Source: Cladosporium sp. IMV 00045 (taxonomy: Eukaryota > Ascomycota > Dothideomycetes > Cladosporiales > Cladosporiaceae). From it: a DNA stretch of 35,402 nucleotides. The translations under genes and the position numbers were made by a program. The stretch lies in contig MSJI02000855.1 of NCBI GenBank assembly GCA_001931905.2, positions 1-35,402 on the forward strand, given 5' to 3'. The notes below the pieces were generated by a model, which saw nothing but the letters and a program-made list of their open reading frames with translations, did not search any database and was not told the origin of the DNA. Positions 1 to 10,469 of the stretch are shown one piece after another. Positions within the stretch are counted from its first letter, which is position 1. Each line of letters begins with the position of its first letter.

Positions 1-645
1 TGTCATGTGGAAGGCGTTCTGGTTATTGTCATGGTATGGATATGCTCTCCTGTGTCAGTACATGTATTGATCTCGGATCCACGTTTCTTTTCTCTCATTA
101 CCGTCGGTCTGGGTTTGGGTCAATGCAGAACTCGATGGAGAATAGGTAGGAATGAAGTAAAAATCCCCGAACTTTTTGACTGCAGTATTCGTGAGAGGCT
201 TTTTGTTTTTTTTTTTTGGCTCTCCTTGAGATTTGATCTCGGGACAAATCAAGGCGGGCGGGTGGGTGTTGGTTTTTCGCTGGCCCTTCTGTTCTTCTCC
301 TTTGCGAGATACATATGTATAGAAGGTAGTGAGGCATGGGGACAAGATTGGGCGGCGGTAAAGTACACTATCCGTGCGCCGTGTTGTTCTCTTTCTTTCT
401 CTCTCTTATGCGAGGTCGTGCTGAATGTGCGTGCGGAAGTGAAGGTAGAAATGGCATGGAGCAGAGCACAGGAGAAAGAACTTGATTCATGTGTATCTGT
501 ATATACATCAGCTACTCCTTGAGTCGATTCCCAACCCATGCATGCATACATCCCTCCACCCTCCCACGACACCGATACTCCAACACTTCGCTCCCGCAGC
601 CTTTCCCAACCTCCACGGACATCGCCACCAGCAAGCAAACCCACT
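1..645. other. Non-coding flank downstream of cullin-4
   Basis: No coding region is supported here. The stretch contains a long T run (about 206-217) and mixed pyrimidine-rich sequence. Open frames on both strands lack conserved-looking protein sequence. It probably holds the 3' untranslated region of the neighbouring cullin gene and part of a flanking gene's regulatory DNA beyond the window. Confidence 0.5.
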
Positions 646-3454
646 CTACGCAACATAAGAATACTTCCCATCATCCTCCCTCTCCATATAATCCTTCTCG
701 ATCAACCGGTCGATATTCTTCTTAATATCCGCGACCGCGAGCACACCCCTACTCATCGTCGCCTTGATCACCTCGCTGACCAGCTCCGAGTGCCCGATCG
801 TCTTGCGGCTCTTCATGATGCGCACGATCGCCGCCTGCGCTTCGAAGTTGCGGTCTTCTTGCACGCGCATGTGCGTTTCTTTGTTTTCTTCTTTGGTTTC
901 TTTCAGTTGCACTTGGTTGATTTTTACGCGGTACTTGGGGTGGGTGAAGTTGGGGTTGAATGTGAATGTGTCTGTGGTGGAGATTTCTTTGCCCTTGGGG
1001 TGTTTGGTTAGGGGACGCAGTTTGGCGCACGCGAGGGATTGGAGTGTGCGTTTCACTTCGTGTTCGGCTGGGAGGGTGTTAGTTGGGATGTCTTATGAGG
1101 TTGGGAGAGTTCTTTGGGGGATTGTTAGACTTACGCAGACCAGTTTCGGTTAAGATGTGGGAGTAGGTCAGGTGTTCGCCTTCCTCCACTGCGTTGAACA
1201 GCAGCAGCACAACAGCTTGGAAACTTGACACGACGAGCTCCTTCGTCGTCTTTCCGAACGTTGCACGCATTTGGCAGTGTGCGAGCGCGTGCTTCCAGTC
1301 TAGCTTCCTACCGCTGTGTTTGCTCTTGTAGTGCAACTCAAAGTCATCAATCGCCTTCTTGACATTCGCGGGGATGACCATAGGGATGTCCGGGTATGTC
1401 GGCCAGGCTGCGGAACTGAGGATGTTAACATTCAGCTCGACGCCCTTGCCCTTCGTGTACCCTTCGCGATCTTCGAGGCGTTGCTTGTACGACTGCATCT
1501 CCTCGCGCGCGAGCTCCACGTCCTTGAACATCTGCTCCAGGTTCTGCGTGAAGCCACTGCCGCACTCGGTCTTGAGTCTTGAAAGCATACTGCGTTCGGC
1601 ATCTGCACTTGCGCTACGTCCCATGAGGAGACGACGGGCCAGGTCTTTCTTGTAGAAAGCTTCGAAGACTGCTTTGCCGTGCACGAAACGGAAGAGGTCG
1701 AGGACTTGATCGAGCTGGATGTTGATCTCGGTGTCCTCATCCATCGCTTCGTCGTCGTTGTTTTCCTCCTCCGCAGGTTTAGGAAGCTCAACACCTTCTG
1801 CGATCGAGCTTCGCTTGGCTGTCAGAACTTCAGGGATTGCCTTTGCGCCTCCCCTGAGTAACTGATCGACGTATTTGGCAATCATCTCGCCGACCTTGGA
1901 GTTGTCTGTGCCCCATGTCGAGTCGCACTTCTTTGTCTTGTTCATGAACGTTTCGAAGCTTTCCCTCAAGCAATGACCGAGGTTCTCGTCACGCTGAAAT
2001 GCTGTCTTCCAGATCGCGTCGAGTCGTCGCTTCAGGGATAGAATGTGTATGATCATGTCGTCGGCATCATTGGAGAAGACAATGCTTGTGCCAGTTTCTT
2101 CGACCCACTTCTCGAACGCTGGTCGTAGCTTATCTCCCAGACGTCTGCGGTTGAGTAATGAATATAACGCAGTCAGATCAGCAACAGCGTGGCCATCCAG
2201 AAGAGAGCCCAGAGCTTTGCTGTCAGTGAGGTACGCCTCCCTTCGCACAATCATATGTTGCTCCAGAAGGGACAGCAGGTCTCGTCTTGTGCTTAGTGAA
2301 AGTGCGTAGTCTTCACACCTGGCCATTTCCGTCGAAATGCATTCGTTGGCGAGCGCCACATACTCCGGCACAGTTTTCTGACTGCTCGTCTTCGTCGACC
2401 ACTCATCAACAAACTCCTGGCTGTGACCTAAGAATCGAGGCTCAAAGCTTGCCGTATATACTGTCAACTCGTGGAACATTTCGACAGAGCGCCTGAATAG
2501 GTCTTGGTCGGCACCTGATTGCTGCAAGCGCTCTGTCTCCACGAGATCGCATGCACCTTCGACTATGTGTCCTTTGAGCGAGTCGTGGTTGAACACAATA
2601 TCTCTGAACAGCTTTGGTGTGAGATCGGCGAGACTCGTCTTGCTGGAAGACAAGAGGTACGATCGATCGAGAAAGAAGTAAATGGATCGGATGACGACCA
2701 TCTGTTCCTTCCACCGAGCCCACTCAGCCAAAACAGCTGATAGAATGTCCACATGCGAACCTCCAGACTTCGCCACGAGAGGATCCCGCATGTCCCTCTC
2801 GACATGCTGTCGACATCTGCTGTCCAGTCTGCTGTAGAGCGTCGACGCCCCGCCCTGACGGCACACGTTCTCCACGCCGCGGTACAGGTCTTCCTTGCTG
2901 AAACCTTCCTGCACGTCCTTGAAAATGAACGCCAGAGCGGCATCCAGCTGTCCCCAAATCTTCTCCAAGTAAGCCTTGCTGTCCCATTGCGTGTTCGTCT
3001 TGAGGTTCTTGACGACCAGTTTCTTCGCTCCGGTGGCGGGATTGATGCCTCCTCTTCCTTGAATCCGCGGCAGGGTGCCGTTTACTCGACGGGCTTGGGG
3101 ATTCGTGGGTGGTGAGCTCGCAGTGAGGTCGATTGCGGCATTGCTGCCGTTCGTGGCGGGTGATTGGCGGGACGAGGAGAAGTTGTACATGTCTTTCGAA
3201 GCCAGCTGTTTCGGCAGTGGGGTTGATCGTGAAGGCGAGCTCGCGGCGGACGGCCGTGAGCGCTTACTAGTCGGCGTTGTAGCAGTGGAGGTATTGTATT
3301 CCTGCCCCGTCTGCAGCGTATGCTGGTGTTGCGAATGTCTTCCAGGTCCAGGCGGCGTGCCTTGCTGCTGCTGGGCTCGTTTGCGTTTGCGGCTCTCTGG
3401 CGGCGAGGTTGGAGTCTCTTGCCGGGCTTTGGGCAGGCGGGATGCTGATGGCAT
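646..3454 (-). CDS. cul4: Cullin-4, scaffold of CRL4 ubiquitin ligases
   Basis: Two exons on the minus strand, 3454-1135 and 1067-646, with a 67-nt intron (1068-1134, GTAAGT...CAG), give 913 aa. Cullin-4 scaffolds nuclear ubiquitin ligases, binding DDB1-type adaptors through its N-terminal repeats and the RING protein Rbx1 through its cullin-homology region. The first ~130 residues are low-complexity and basic, with a KRKR-type nuclear localisation signal, like human CUL4B. Cullin repeats and the cullin-homology domain follow. The C-terminal winged helix carries the neddylation site IVRIMKSRKT (Lys about 859) and ends DYMEREDDGKYSYVA, close to CUL4. Splicing joins ...TETGL to PEHEVKRTLQSLAC in phase, which supports the intron. 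The start is the ATG before the basic tail; a more upstream start is not excluded. It shares a 361-bp divergent promoter with URM1. Confidence 0.95.
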
Positions 3455-3815
3455 GTGAGGAGTGATTGGTCAAGCTTGAGAGACTTGTCCAACTCACTGT
3501 ATGCTGTGATGTGCTATGTAGTGCTTGTTCGCTACTGCTGATGCTGCTTGTACGGGTAATCGTTCGGTTCGCGGAGACGGAGCCGATAAGAGCTTATCGC
3601 CGGCTGAGTGACGTGAACGAGACTTGTGAGGGAGAATGATGAATTTGACAAAAGTCGATGCGTGACAGATTAGGGAGGGGAAATGCATTCACTTACGACT
3701 AAAGACTTTGCTGTAAAGGGTTCGAATTGATATTGGCAGATATCACAGCATATATCAAATCGACAAGCAATTTTGATAAAAAAAACATCCACGAACCCCA
3801 ATAGCAACAGCGAAA
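3455..3815. promoter_or_regulatory. Divergent promoter region, cul4 / URM1
   Basis: This 361-bp gap separates two start codons that point away from each other. It must hold both promoters and 5' untranslated regions. A CRE-like TGACGTGA lies near 3609-3616. No clear TATA box is visible. Functional assignment of the CRE-like site is inference. Confidence 0.5.
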
Positions 3816-4329
3816 ATGGCATCAACAATCCCCATCAAGATCGAATTCACGTACGCATCACCCCATCCACGTCTCTTTTCTACCACATCATAAAGAAAAA
3901 ATCTCGAAATCAAATGACCTGACAACCACCCAGAGGCGGTCTCGAAATCCTCTTCTCCGGCCAACGCTCACACAAAATCGCCCTCCCCTCCACCGATCCG
4001 GCCTCAAATCAGCCCGCAAACGTGGGCTTTCTGATCAACTGGCTGTGCGGGAATCTCATGAAAGACCCGCGAGAGGACATGTTCGTACTCGACGGGACGG
4101 TGTAAGTGGAATCTTGCGCTTGCTTTTGCTGATGTGCTAGTTATATGCGTGGGGTTGTCTCTGCTTTTCTGTGATGGACTTTTTTGCTGACCGTGTTTCT
4201 TGGTATTTCAGACGGCCTGGCATTCTTGTCTTGATCAACGACGCGGATTGGGAGCTCGAAGGCCAGGAGGCGTATGAACTACAGGCTGGGGATGAGGTAG
4301 TATTTGTGTCTACCCTGCACGGTGGCTGA
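3816..4329 (+). CDS. URM1: Ubiquitin-related modifier 1 (Urm1)
   Basis: Three exons: 3816-3850, 3934-4101 and 4212-4329, total 321 nt, 106 aa. The introns are 83 nt (GTACGC...CAG) and 110 nt (GTAAGT...CAG). Urm1 is a beta-grasp ubiquitin-like protein. Activated by Uba4 as a C-terminal thiocarboxylate, it donates sulfur for 2-thiolation of wobble uridine in cytosolic tRNAs and can also be conjugated to proteins. The spliced product begins [19 protein letters not shown], contains the [10 protein letters not shown] and [15 protein letters not shown] segments, and ends [10 protein letters not shown]. The terminal Gly-Gly is the required activation site. The size matches the family (about 100 aa). 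The 35-nt first exon is easily missed by gene finders. Splice phases keep the frame at both junctions. Confidence 0.96.
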
Positions 4330-4757
4330 ATTGTGGCGGTTCCTAGTGTTTTCTACATGTTTATGATCTATGCTTCATCAGAGCCCTCTCGACTGGCCTG
4401 GCAGACAGTTGGCCACGTGGGAATCGAGGCTGGTCGTGACGAACTGACTGAGGCTGTTGATGTGCGCTGGCAGACTGGACGTGTACCCGCCTGTGGTACA
4501 CTGGCCGGTGTTCGCGAGAATTTTGGGGAGGATTTTGGAAGATGCAGAAATTTATTAGCACGCAAAAGTGCAGTAAGCACTCAGTGGGAAGAAACGGGTG
4601 AACGGTCAACAGCGAGAGAGGCAAATTCATGTCTGATGAATTTTCGATATACATTTATTTCTCATTACTGACATCAGAGCCACCCAGGGCTAGTCTACAC
4701 GGGAACAGTCCCTTCTCTTGAAGCACGTTACCACCCAGGATTAGATTCCAGCGTCTA
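4330..4757. other. Convergent 3' region, URM1 / GDPD
   Basis: This 428-bp interval lies between two genes that end toward each other. No gene or structured element was recognised. It presumably contains both 3' untranslated regions and polyadenylation signals. Confidence 0.5.
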
Positions 4758-6127
4758 TCAAAGTCCAAAGCAGTTGGCATAGTAGGTCACAGTGCTGCTC
4801 CAATCAGTGAAGATCTTGGTAGCGCCGACCTTCTGCGCAATAGCGTCAATGACCTTGTACTCATCGCCGTCACGGCTGATGAGGTTGGAGATGCTGGAGT
4901 AGTAGTATCCACCACCAGCGATGGAAAGCGGACCAGAGCGCTCGAAAGACCAAGTGATGATCTCAAGTCCAGCCTCCTTCGCTGCGATGGCGTAGCTGGA
5001 CGGGACGATCTCGCCAGTCGCGTTGTCGGCGGCAACGAGCTGGTAGATGGAAGGTGCCATGATCTTGACGCCGCGTGCTGCGAGGCCGGGCAGCGATGCG
5101 ACCGCCTCTTCGTACCCGTTCTCGCTCAGATCGGCCCGCTCGTCGAGGTACACGGCTTGCGCGCCGAACTCGGGGTCGTTCTCCAGCCAGTAGAAGATGT
5201 CTTCGTCGAGGAAGGACTGCAGCCAGACGCGCTTGGGGTCGATCTCGTACTCCTTGAAGGTGTCGACGATCTGCTGGATGAAAGCACTCTGCGTGTAGTT
5301 CCCATCGAAAGGCATGGGGATCTCGGGCGTCTTGGCTTCGGCGGTGAAGTTCAGGCCGTACGCCTCGGTCTGCTCGATTTGCTCCTTGAGGGACATGGGC
5401 TCTGCGCAGCTGTAAGAGTACATGTTGGTGCGCCAGTCGGGGGTGGTGCCGATGCGACCAAAGTAGGGGCTCGAAGCGTTGATGGAAACAGCGTCGAAGG
5501 TTGTTGCCTCCATCTCGGCGCAGAGGGTCTTGTATTCCGCCAGAGTGATGTCGCTGGTGCAGCATTTCGCGCTGGCCTCGGTGCCATTCTCTGGGTTGGC
5601 GGGAGTGAATGGCTCAGTGCACTTTGCGGCAAGCTCGGGCTTGGTCAAGATGTCTGTCGTGTAGTGGAGGTCGCAGTTCGAGTGGCGGCAGACAAGCTCT
5701 CTGTCTGAGGTGAACGAAACGTCACATTCGATGGTGCCTGTGTATGCGTTAGCTGAGTATCATGATACCTGTAAGGCTGTCTAATCTTACCGGCTCCCTC
5801 TCTCGCCGCCGCATCGTAACCCGACCTGCTGTGCTCAGGGAACTCCAGTGGAGCGCCTCTGTGGGAGACAGTGAAGGGCGTAGTGTACTTGGGCTCGTTC
5901 TTGCAGGACTCAAGCTTCTCCTTCAGAGGGCCGTCCTCCATGTTGTCGACGAGGTAGTACGGACGAGGCCCGACTTGCACGAGAATACCGCTGCCATTGG
6001 TGGGACCACCGTGGTGTTTCCCATACTTGTGGCCTTTGGGTCCTTGTCTACCGTACGTGGGAGCGGGAACAGCAGCAGCCAGCTCGAAAGCTGCGCTGGC
6101 TGCGAGAACAGCAGTGAGAGCGACCAT
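4758..6127 (-). CDS. Secreted glycerophosphodiester phosphodiesterase family protein
   Basis: Two exons on the minus strand, 6127-5791 and 5737-4758, with a 53-nt intron (5738-5790), give 438 aa. GDPD enzymes hydrolyse glycerophosphodiesters to an alcohol and glycerol-3-phosphate. The N-terminus (MVALTAVLAASAAFELAAAVPAP) is a typical signal peptide, so secretion or cell-wall location is likely. Family motifs in order: HRGAP with catalytic His about 89, PEHS with Glu about 98, IECDV across the splice with Glu116 and Asp118, and HSNCD with His about 131. EAK further on is a probable metal-ligand position. I start at the ATG directly before the signal peptide; the frame stays open further upstream without similar sequence. 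Substrate is not deducible. Confidence 0.88.
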
Positions 6128-7302
6128 GTTGACGAGCGAATGAAGGCAGAACAAGCCGACGACAACAGCGAAAGACGAAGGGCGAACGAGAGGGTGGGAG
6201 AAAACAATCCCACCTACCTGCAGCAGGGCGCACCCACCTTCTTGTACCTTGAGAGTAAGCCCGCAGACATCGGCAAACGCAGTCCGGTCAGTGGAGCTGT
6301 GGTGGTGAGCCTCGCCATAAGACTTTCTGCGGTGCATCCATGGCGCGCAAGGCTGGCGGAGTGCATGGTGGTATCGCAGCAGATGTATGGTCGGTCTCCG
6401 AGTTTATCGAGCTGGGACCTGCATTGATGACGATGCCGAGGCATATCGACGGATGAACACGCGAACCTTACAATGGTGAGGATTGGAATAAGCGTGCCGT
6501 CGGATTCCTAGCGTGACAGCATTGATGCCTGCCTGTTTTTGAGCTCCCACGTGCCAATTCAACAGGATTGCAGTTGATATTCCTCTTCATTTCTTGATCA
6601 GACTTAGCGAGATCAGGAAACGAGATTGAGCGATTGGTGCGGCATTCTCCAGTACCCAAAGATCTATGTTCGTGCCACTCAAATGACACGGCATACAGTA
6701 CTCTCCTCTCATCGCTTTATCGACCCTAACCCTATTAACACTCGATCCCAGCCATCTTCAATAATGATGATCATCTCTGACCCCGCTATCAATGCCCCAC
6801 TGTGAGGGTAGCTCAGTTCATGATTGACTTTACCTTCTTTCTTCCGTATATCCCAAGCAAAACATGCTCTTTGGAGAATCCTTTGAATATAGTGAGGCAC
6901 CCACTGCTTCCGGTTGACGATTTGATCGATAAGTTGTGAAGCAGGTGCGTCTGCGGTACCATTATACGAGCAAATGACGGGCTGCTTCCACATGTCGATC
7001 CTTGATACCAGCCGTGCCGCATGACGTGGAAGCATGCATGAGGAGGCGCCCATGTATTCCATGTATTGCATAAAGTACACAACCCTCAGGCGTAAAGGCA
7101 GAAACAGGGCTGACACAAACAAGCAAGGAGAGCTTCTATTTGTGAAGCCCACACAGCTCCCGAAGCCTTTCACTTCCTCACCATTCACTGCAGTAGTTCT
7201 CAGCTCAGAGCTTACGAGCACAGCGTTACCACCACAAGCATTCTTACATACTACTCGCAGTCATTTCTTACGCGCATCATTACTTTCTAGCAGGTATCTA
7301 CC
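6128..7302. other. Long divergent intergenic region, GDPD / PLD
   Basis: This 1.17-kb gap lies between divergent start codons. A 170-codon minus frame at 6709-7221 shows no family resemblance and I do not call it. A short telomere-like ACCCTAACCCTA near 6723-6735 is only two units. Regulatory DNA for both neighbours is expected here. Confidence 0.45.
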
Positions 7303-9999
7303 ATGGCGTTTCTATTTGACAAAGCAAAGCAGGCTCTACAAGATGTCGAGCAGACTGTCAAGCAGTCAGTAAGCGGCAGCTCGAGTGGGCTCCCTCCCAA
7401 TGTCCACGCCCACACCCACGCCACACCTGAGTGCTCCGACCGGGACAAGCATCATATGCACCGCTTTCAATCTTTTGCACCACAACGTGAGGGCAACGAT
7501 GCCAAATGGTACGTGGACGGCTGCTCGTACATGTGGGCTGTCAGCGTGGCGCTGGAGCAAGCGAGGGAGAGCATTTGGATCCTCGATTGGTGGCTTAGCC
7601 CTGAGCTCTACTTGCGACGTCCTCCAGCGCAGAATGAACAGTACAGATTGGATCGCATGCTGTTTGCTGCAGCGGAACGCGGCGTGAAGATCAACATCAT
7701 TGTCTACAAAGAGGTCACGCAGGCCTTGACCTTGTCAAGCAGCCACACCAAGCACTGGCTCGAAGACAATGACAAGACCGGCACTATCAGGGTCTTCAGG
7801 CACCCGGATCACCTGCCGGACAAGCAGACTATGGCATCCTCCGTCCTGTCGAGCATCAAGCAGGCTGGATTGAACGCAGCCAAGCTCAGCCAGCTCCCAG
7901 GCGATGCCCTCAAGGGGATATACGGCGTGGCTGATGGCAATGTGTTGTACTGGGCCCATCACGAGAAGCTGTGTCTGGTCGACGGCAACATCGCATTCAT
8001 GGGTGGCCTCGACCTCTGCTATGGCCGATGGGACACCCACCAGCACAGCATTGCCGACGCTCACCCCAGTGATTTGGACCAGATCATCTTCCCTGGTCAA
8101 GACTACAACAATGCTCGCATCATGGACTTTCAAGACGTGCAACACTGGCAGAACAACAAGCTCGATCGCAAGTTCAACAGTAGAATGGGCTGGTCCGACG
8201 TCAGCTTGTCTCTGCGAGGACCCATTGTTGAAGACTTGAAAGATCATTTTGCTCAGAGGTGGAACTTCATCTACTACGAGAAGTATGCTGTTCGCGAGCG
8301 TGATGGGGTACATCCTCTACCTTACAAGCCAAGTCGTGCTGGCATCATTGGCCACCCTTACCGTCAAGCAGAAGCTGGAGCCGAACCAGAGGGTGAAGGC
8401 CAATACGAGCATTTCCGACAACGCATGCACAGCCATTACCAGCGCGGCCAAGAATTATTGAGAGAAGGCCGCGAGCGAATGCGTGAGGGTCTACAGGGAG
8501 AGGACTCGGGCTACCCATCTGGGCCACTGGGTGGCATGCACTGCCAGATTGTCCGGTCTTGTACCCAGTGGTCGCATGGAGTACCGCTCGAGCACAGCAT
8601 TGCTGACGCGTACATCGATGTGATCCGAAGGTCAGAGCACTTCGTGTACATGGAGAACCAGTTCTTCATCACAGCGACAGATGAGCGGCAAAAGCCAGTG
8701 CAGAATCGCATTGGTGCTGCAATCGTGGAGCGGGCCGTCCGTGCAGCCAACAACAATGAGGCATGGCAAATGATCATCAACATTCCAGCAGTTCCCGGAT
8801 TTGCTGGCGACCTCAAGTCGGACGATGCCCTCAGTACCAGGGCTATCATGGAGTTCCAGTATGATAGCATCAACCGTGGCGGTTACTCGATTTATGAACA
8901 GATCGCAAAGGCAGGCGTTGATCCCATGAAGTACCTGCGCTTCTACAACCTGCGCAACTACGATAGGATCAACACCTCTTCTGCAATGGCAAAGGTCGAA
9001 GAACAAGCCGGTGTGGCCTATGACGATGCAAGAAGAGCTCATGACGTCCGCTACGGCCAGACCGTAGACAGCCAAAGCTACGGCCAGGAGTACGAAGGGC
9101 AGAATCAGAGCGACTACCAGAGATATCAGCAGGCTGCCCAACAAGTCTACGGTGAACAAGGCCAGAATCTCGCATCAGGCCGCTGGGATTCTGTTGCAGA
9201 ATGTTACATGCTCGGCGGTACTGACATTCGTAACGTTCCCTGGGAAGACGGTAGCACCAACGAACTCGACGCTTTCGTGTCAGAGGAGCTCTACATCCAC
9301 TCCAAGTTGCTTATCGCCGACGACCGGACCGTCATCTGCGGCTCTGCCAACCTCAACGACCGCTCTCAGCTCGGCGAGCACGATTCTGAGATAGCGGTGG
9401 TTCTGGAAGACAATCAGGAGATTCAGGCCACCATGGCCGGTCAACCCACCACAGTCAGCCGCTTCGCCACGCAGCTACGCCGCTTCATTTTCCGTAAGCA
9501 CCTCGGCCTTCTCCGCCCGCAAGACTGCACCAGGGAAGACACGAACCGGCTGCCCGTGGGCTTCGGCGGCCCGAACGAATACGACTGGGGCTCGCGTGAA
9601 GACCAAGCAGTGGAAGACCCGCTGTCAGACTCCTTCAACAGGCTCTGGAAGGAAACGGCGTACACCAACACCGCGGCGTTCGCCAAAGTGTTCCACCCTG
9701 TGCCTTTCGACGGCGTGCGCAACTGGAAGCAATACGAGGAGTACTACGAGCGCTTCTTCAAGCCGGAGGAAGCCGAGGAGGCTGGCAAGGATACTGCGCG
9801 ACCTAGCACGTGGAAGAACGGCCATGTGGTCGCGGAGGAGTTCGATCGTGACCCTCAGGTTGCGGTCGGGCAGGTCAAGGAGGAATTGGCCAAGATTCGC
9901 GGCACGCTGGTGGAGATGCCGTTGCTTTTCTTGAAGGAAGAGGATATTGCGAAGGAGGGTTTGGGGTTGAACAAATTCACTGAGGCGGTGTACACTTGA
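7303..9999 (+). CDS. Phospholipase D (two HKD motifs)
   Basis: Intronless, 898 aa. Phospholipase D hydrolyses phosphatidylcholine-type lipids to phosphatidic acid through a phosphohistidine intermediate. Both catalytic HxKxxxxD motifs are present: HEKLCLVD (His about 220) followed by GNIAFMGGLD, and HSKLLIAD (His about 666) followed by the typical GSANLNDRSQLGEHDSEIA block. No PX or PH domain precedes the catalytic core. The N-terminus (MAFLFDKAKQALQDVEQ) looks like a short amphipathic helix. An insertion at about 350-400 is rich in Arg, Glu and Gln, and another at about 580-620 is rich in Gln and Tyr. All expected catalytic residues are intact. No signal peptide is seen, so the enzyme is probably cytosolic or membrane-associated. 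Confidence 0.93.
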   Translation: MAFLFDKAKQALQDVEQTVKQSVSGSSSGLPPNVHAHTHATPECSDRDKHHMHRFQSFAPQREGNDAKWYVDGCSYMWAVSVALEQARESIWILDWWLSPELYLRRPPAQNEQYRLDRMLFAAAERGVKINIIVYKEVTQALTLSSSHTKHWLEDNDKTGTIRVFRHPDHLPDKQTMASSVLSSIKQAGLNAAKLSQLPGDALKGIYGVADGNVLYWAHHEKLCLVDGNIAFMGGLDLCYGRWDTHQHSIADAHPSDLDQIIFPGQDYNNARIMDFQDVQHWQNNKLDRKFNSRMGWSDVSLSLRGPIVEDLKDHFAQRWNFIYYEKYAVRERDGVHPLPYKPSRAGIIGHPYRQAEAGAEPEGEGQYEHFRQRMHSHYQRGQELLREGRERMREGLQGEDSGYPSGPLGGMHCQIVRSCTQWSHGVPLEHSIADAYIDVIRRSEHFVYMENQFFITATDERQKPVQNRIGAAIVERAVRAANNNEAWQMIINIPAVPGFAGDLKSDDALSTRAIMEFQYDSINRGGYSIYEQIAKAGVDPMKYLRFYNLRNYDRINTSSAMAKVEEQAGVAYDDARRAHDVRYGQTVDSQSYGQEYEGQNQSDYQRYQQAAQQVYGEQGQNLASGRWDSVAECYMLGGTDIRNVPWEDGSTNELDAFVSEELYIHSKLLIADDRTVICGSANLNDRSQLGEHDSEIAVVLEDNQEIQATMAGQPTTVSRFATQLRRFIFRKHLGLLRPQDCTREDTNRLPVGFGGPNEYDWGSREDQAVEDPLSDSFNRLWKETAYTNTAAFAKVFHPVPFDGVRNWKQYEEYYERFFKPEEAEEAGKDTARPSTWKNGHVVAEEFDRDPQVAVGQVKEELAKIRGTLVEMPLLFLKEEDIAKEGLGLNKFTEAVYT

Positions 10000-10469
10000 G
10001 CTCGATTGGACATGGGCTTTTGGTCTGGAATAGGGAAGACGAGTACAAGTTTTTGGCCCAGAAATATCGAAATTGGTTGAGTGAAGGATGCAGACGTTGG
10101 TCGAGCACTTTATGAAATTAGACAGAATTGTGATAGCATCAAAAGTAGCCATGCGTCAAGTTTAGGTACAAACTCAATGGCACTTCACATGTCTTCACAT
10201 GAACTCAGCCCGATGTTCCAACGATGGTGGGACGAATGAGGTCGAGGTAGCTGCATGGCTGCCTGAGGCGGTAAACGGTCCAGAGCTCACCTCGCCAGGG
10301 TCCTGCCTTTCGCAACTTCACATGATTGCCTCGCTCACGCTGTCGAACAACTATCCAAACTTTTGTAACTACTACTCCCCTTCCTGCGACACGCGCATAC
10401 ACAATACATACACACTCGGATTCTTCACTTTTTGCTCGCATTAGTTCTACATCTGTCGTTTATCTCACA
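10000..10469. other. Intergenic region, PLD 3' end to MKT1 5' end
   Basis: 470 bp between two genes in the same direction. Pyrimidine-rich stretches just before 10470 fit a fungal 5' untranslated region. No further gene is supported. Confidence 0.45.

Noticed and set aside
6723..6735. Telomere-like CCCTAACCCTA
   Set aside because: Only two units; expected by chance and no flanking repeat.
6709..7221. 170-codon minus-strand open frame between the GDPD and PLD genes
   Set aside because: No family resemblance, odd composition, and it lies in the promoter region of PLD.
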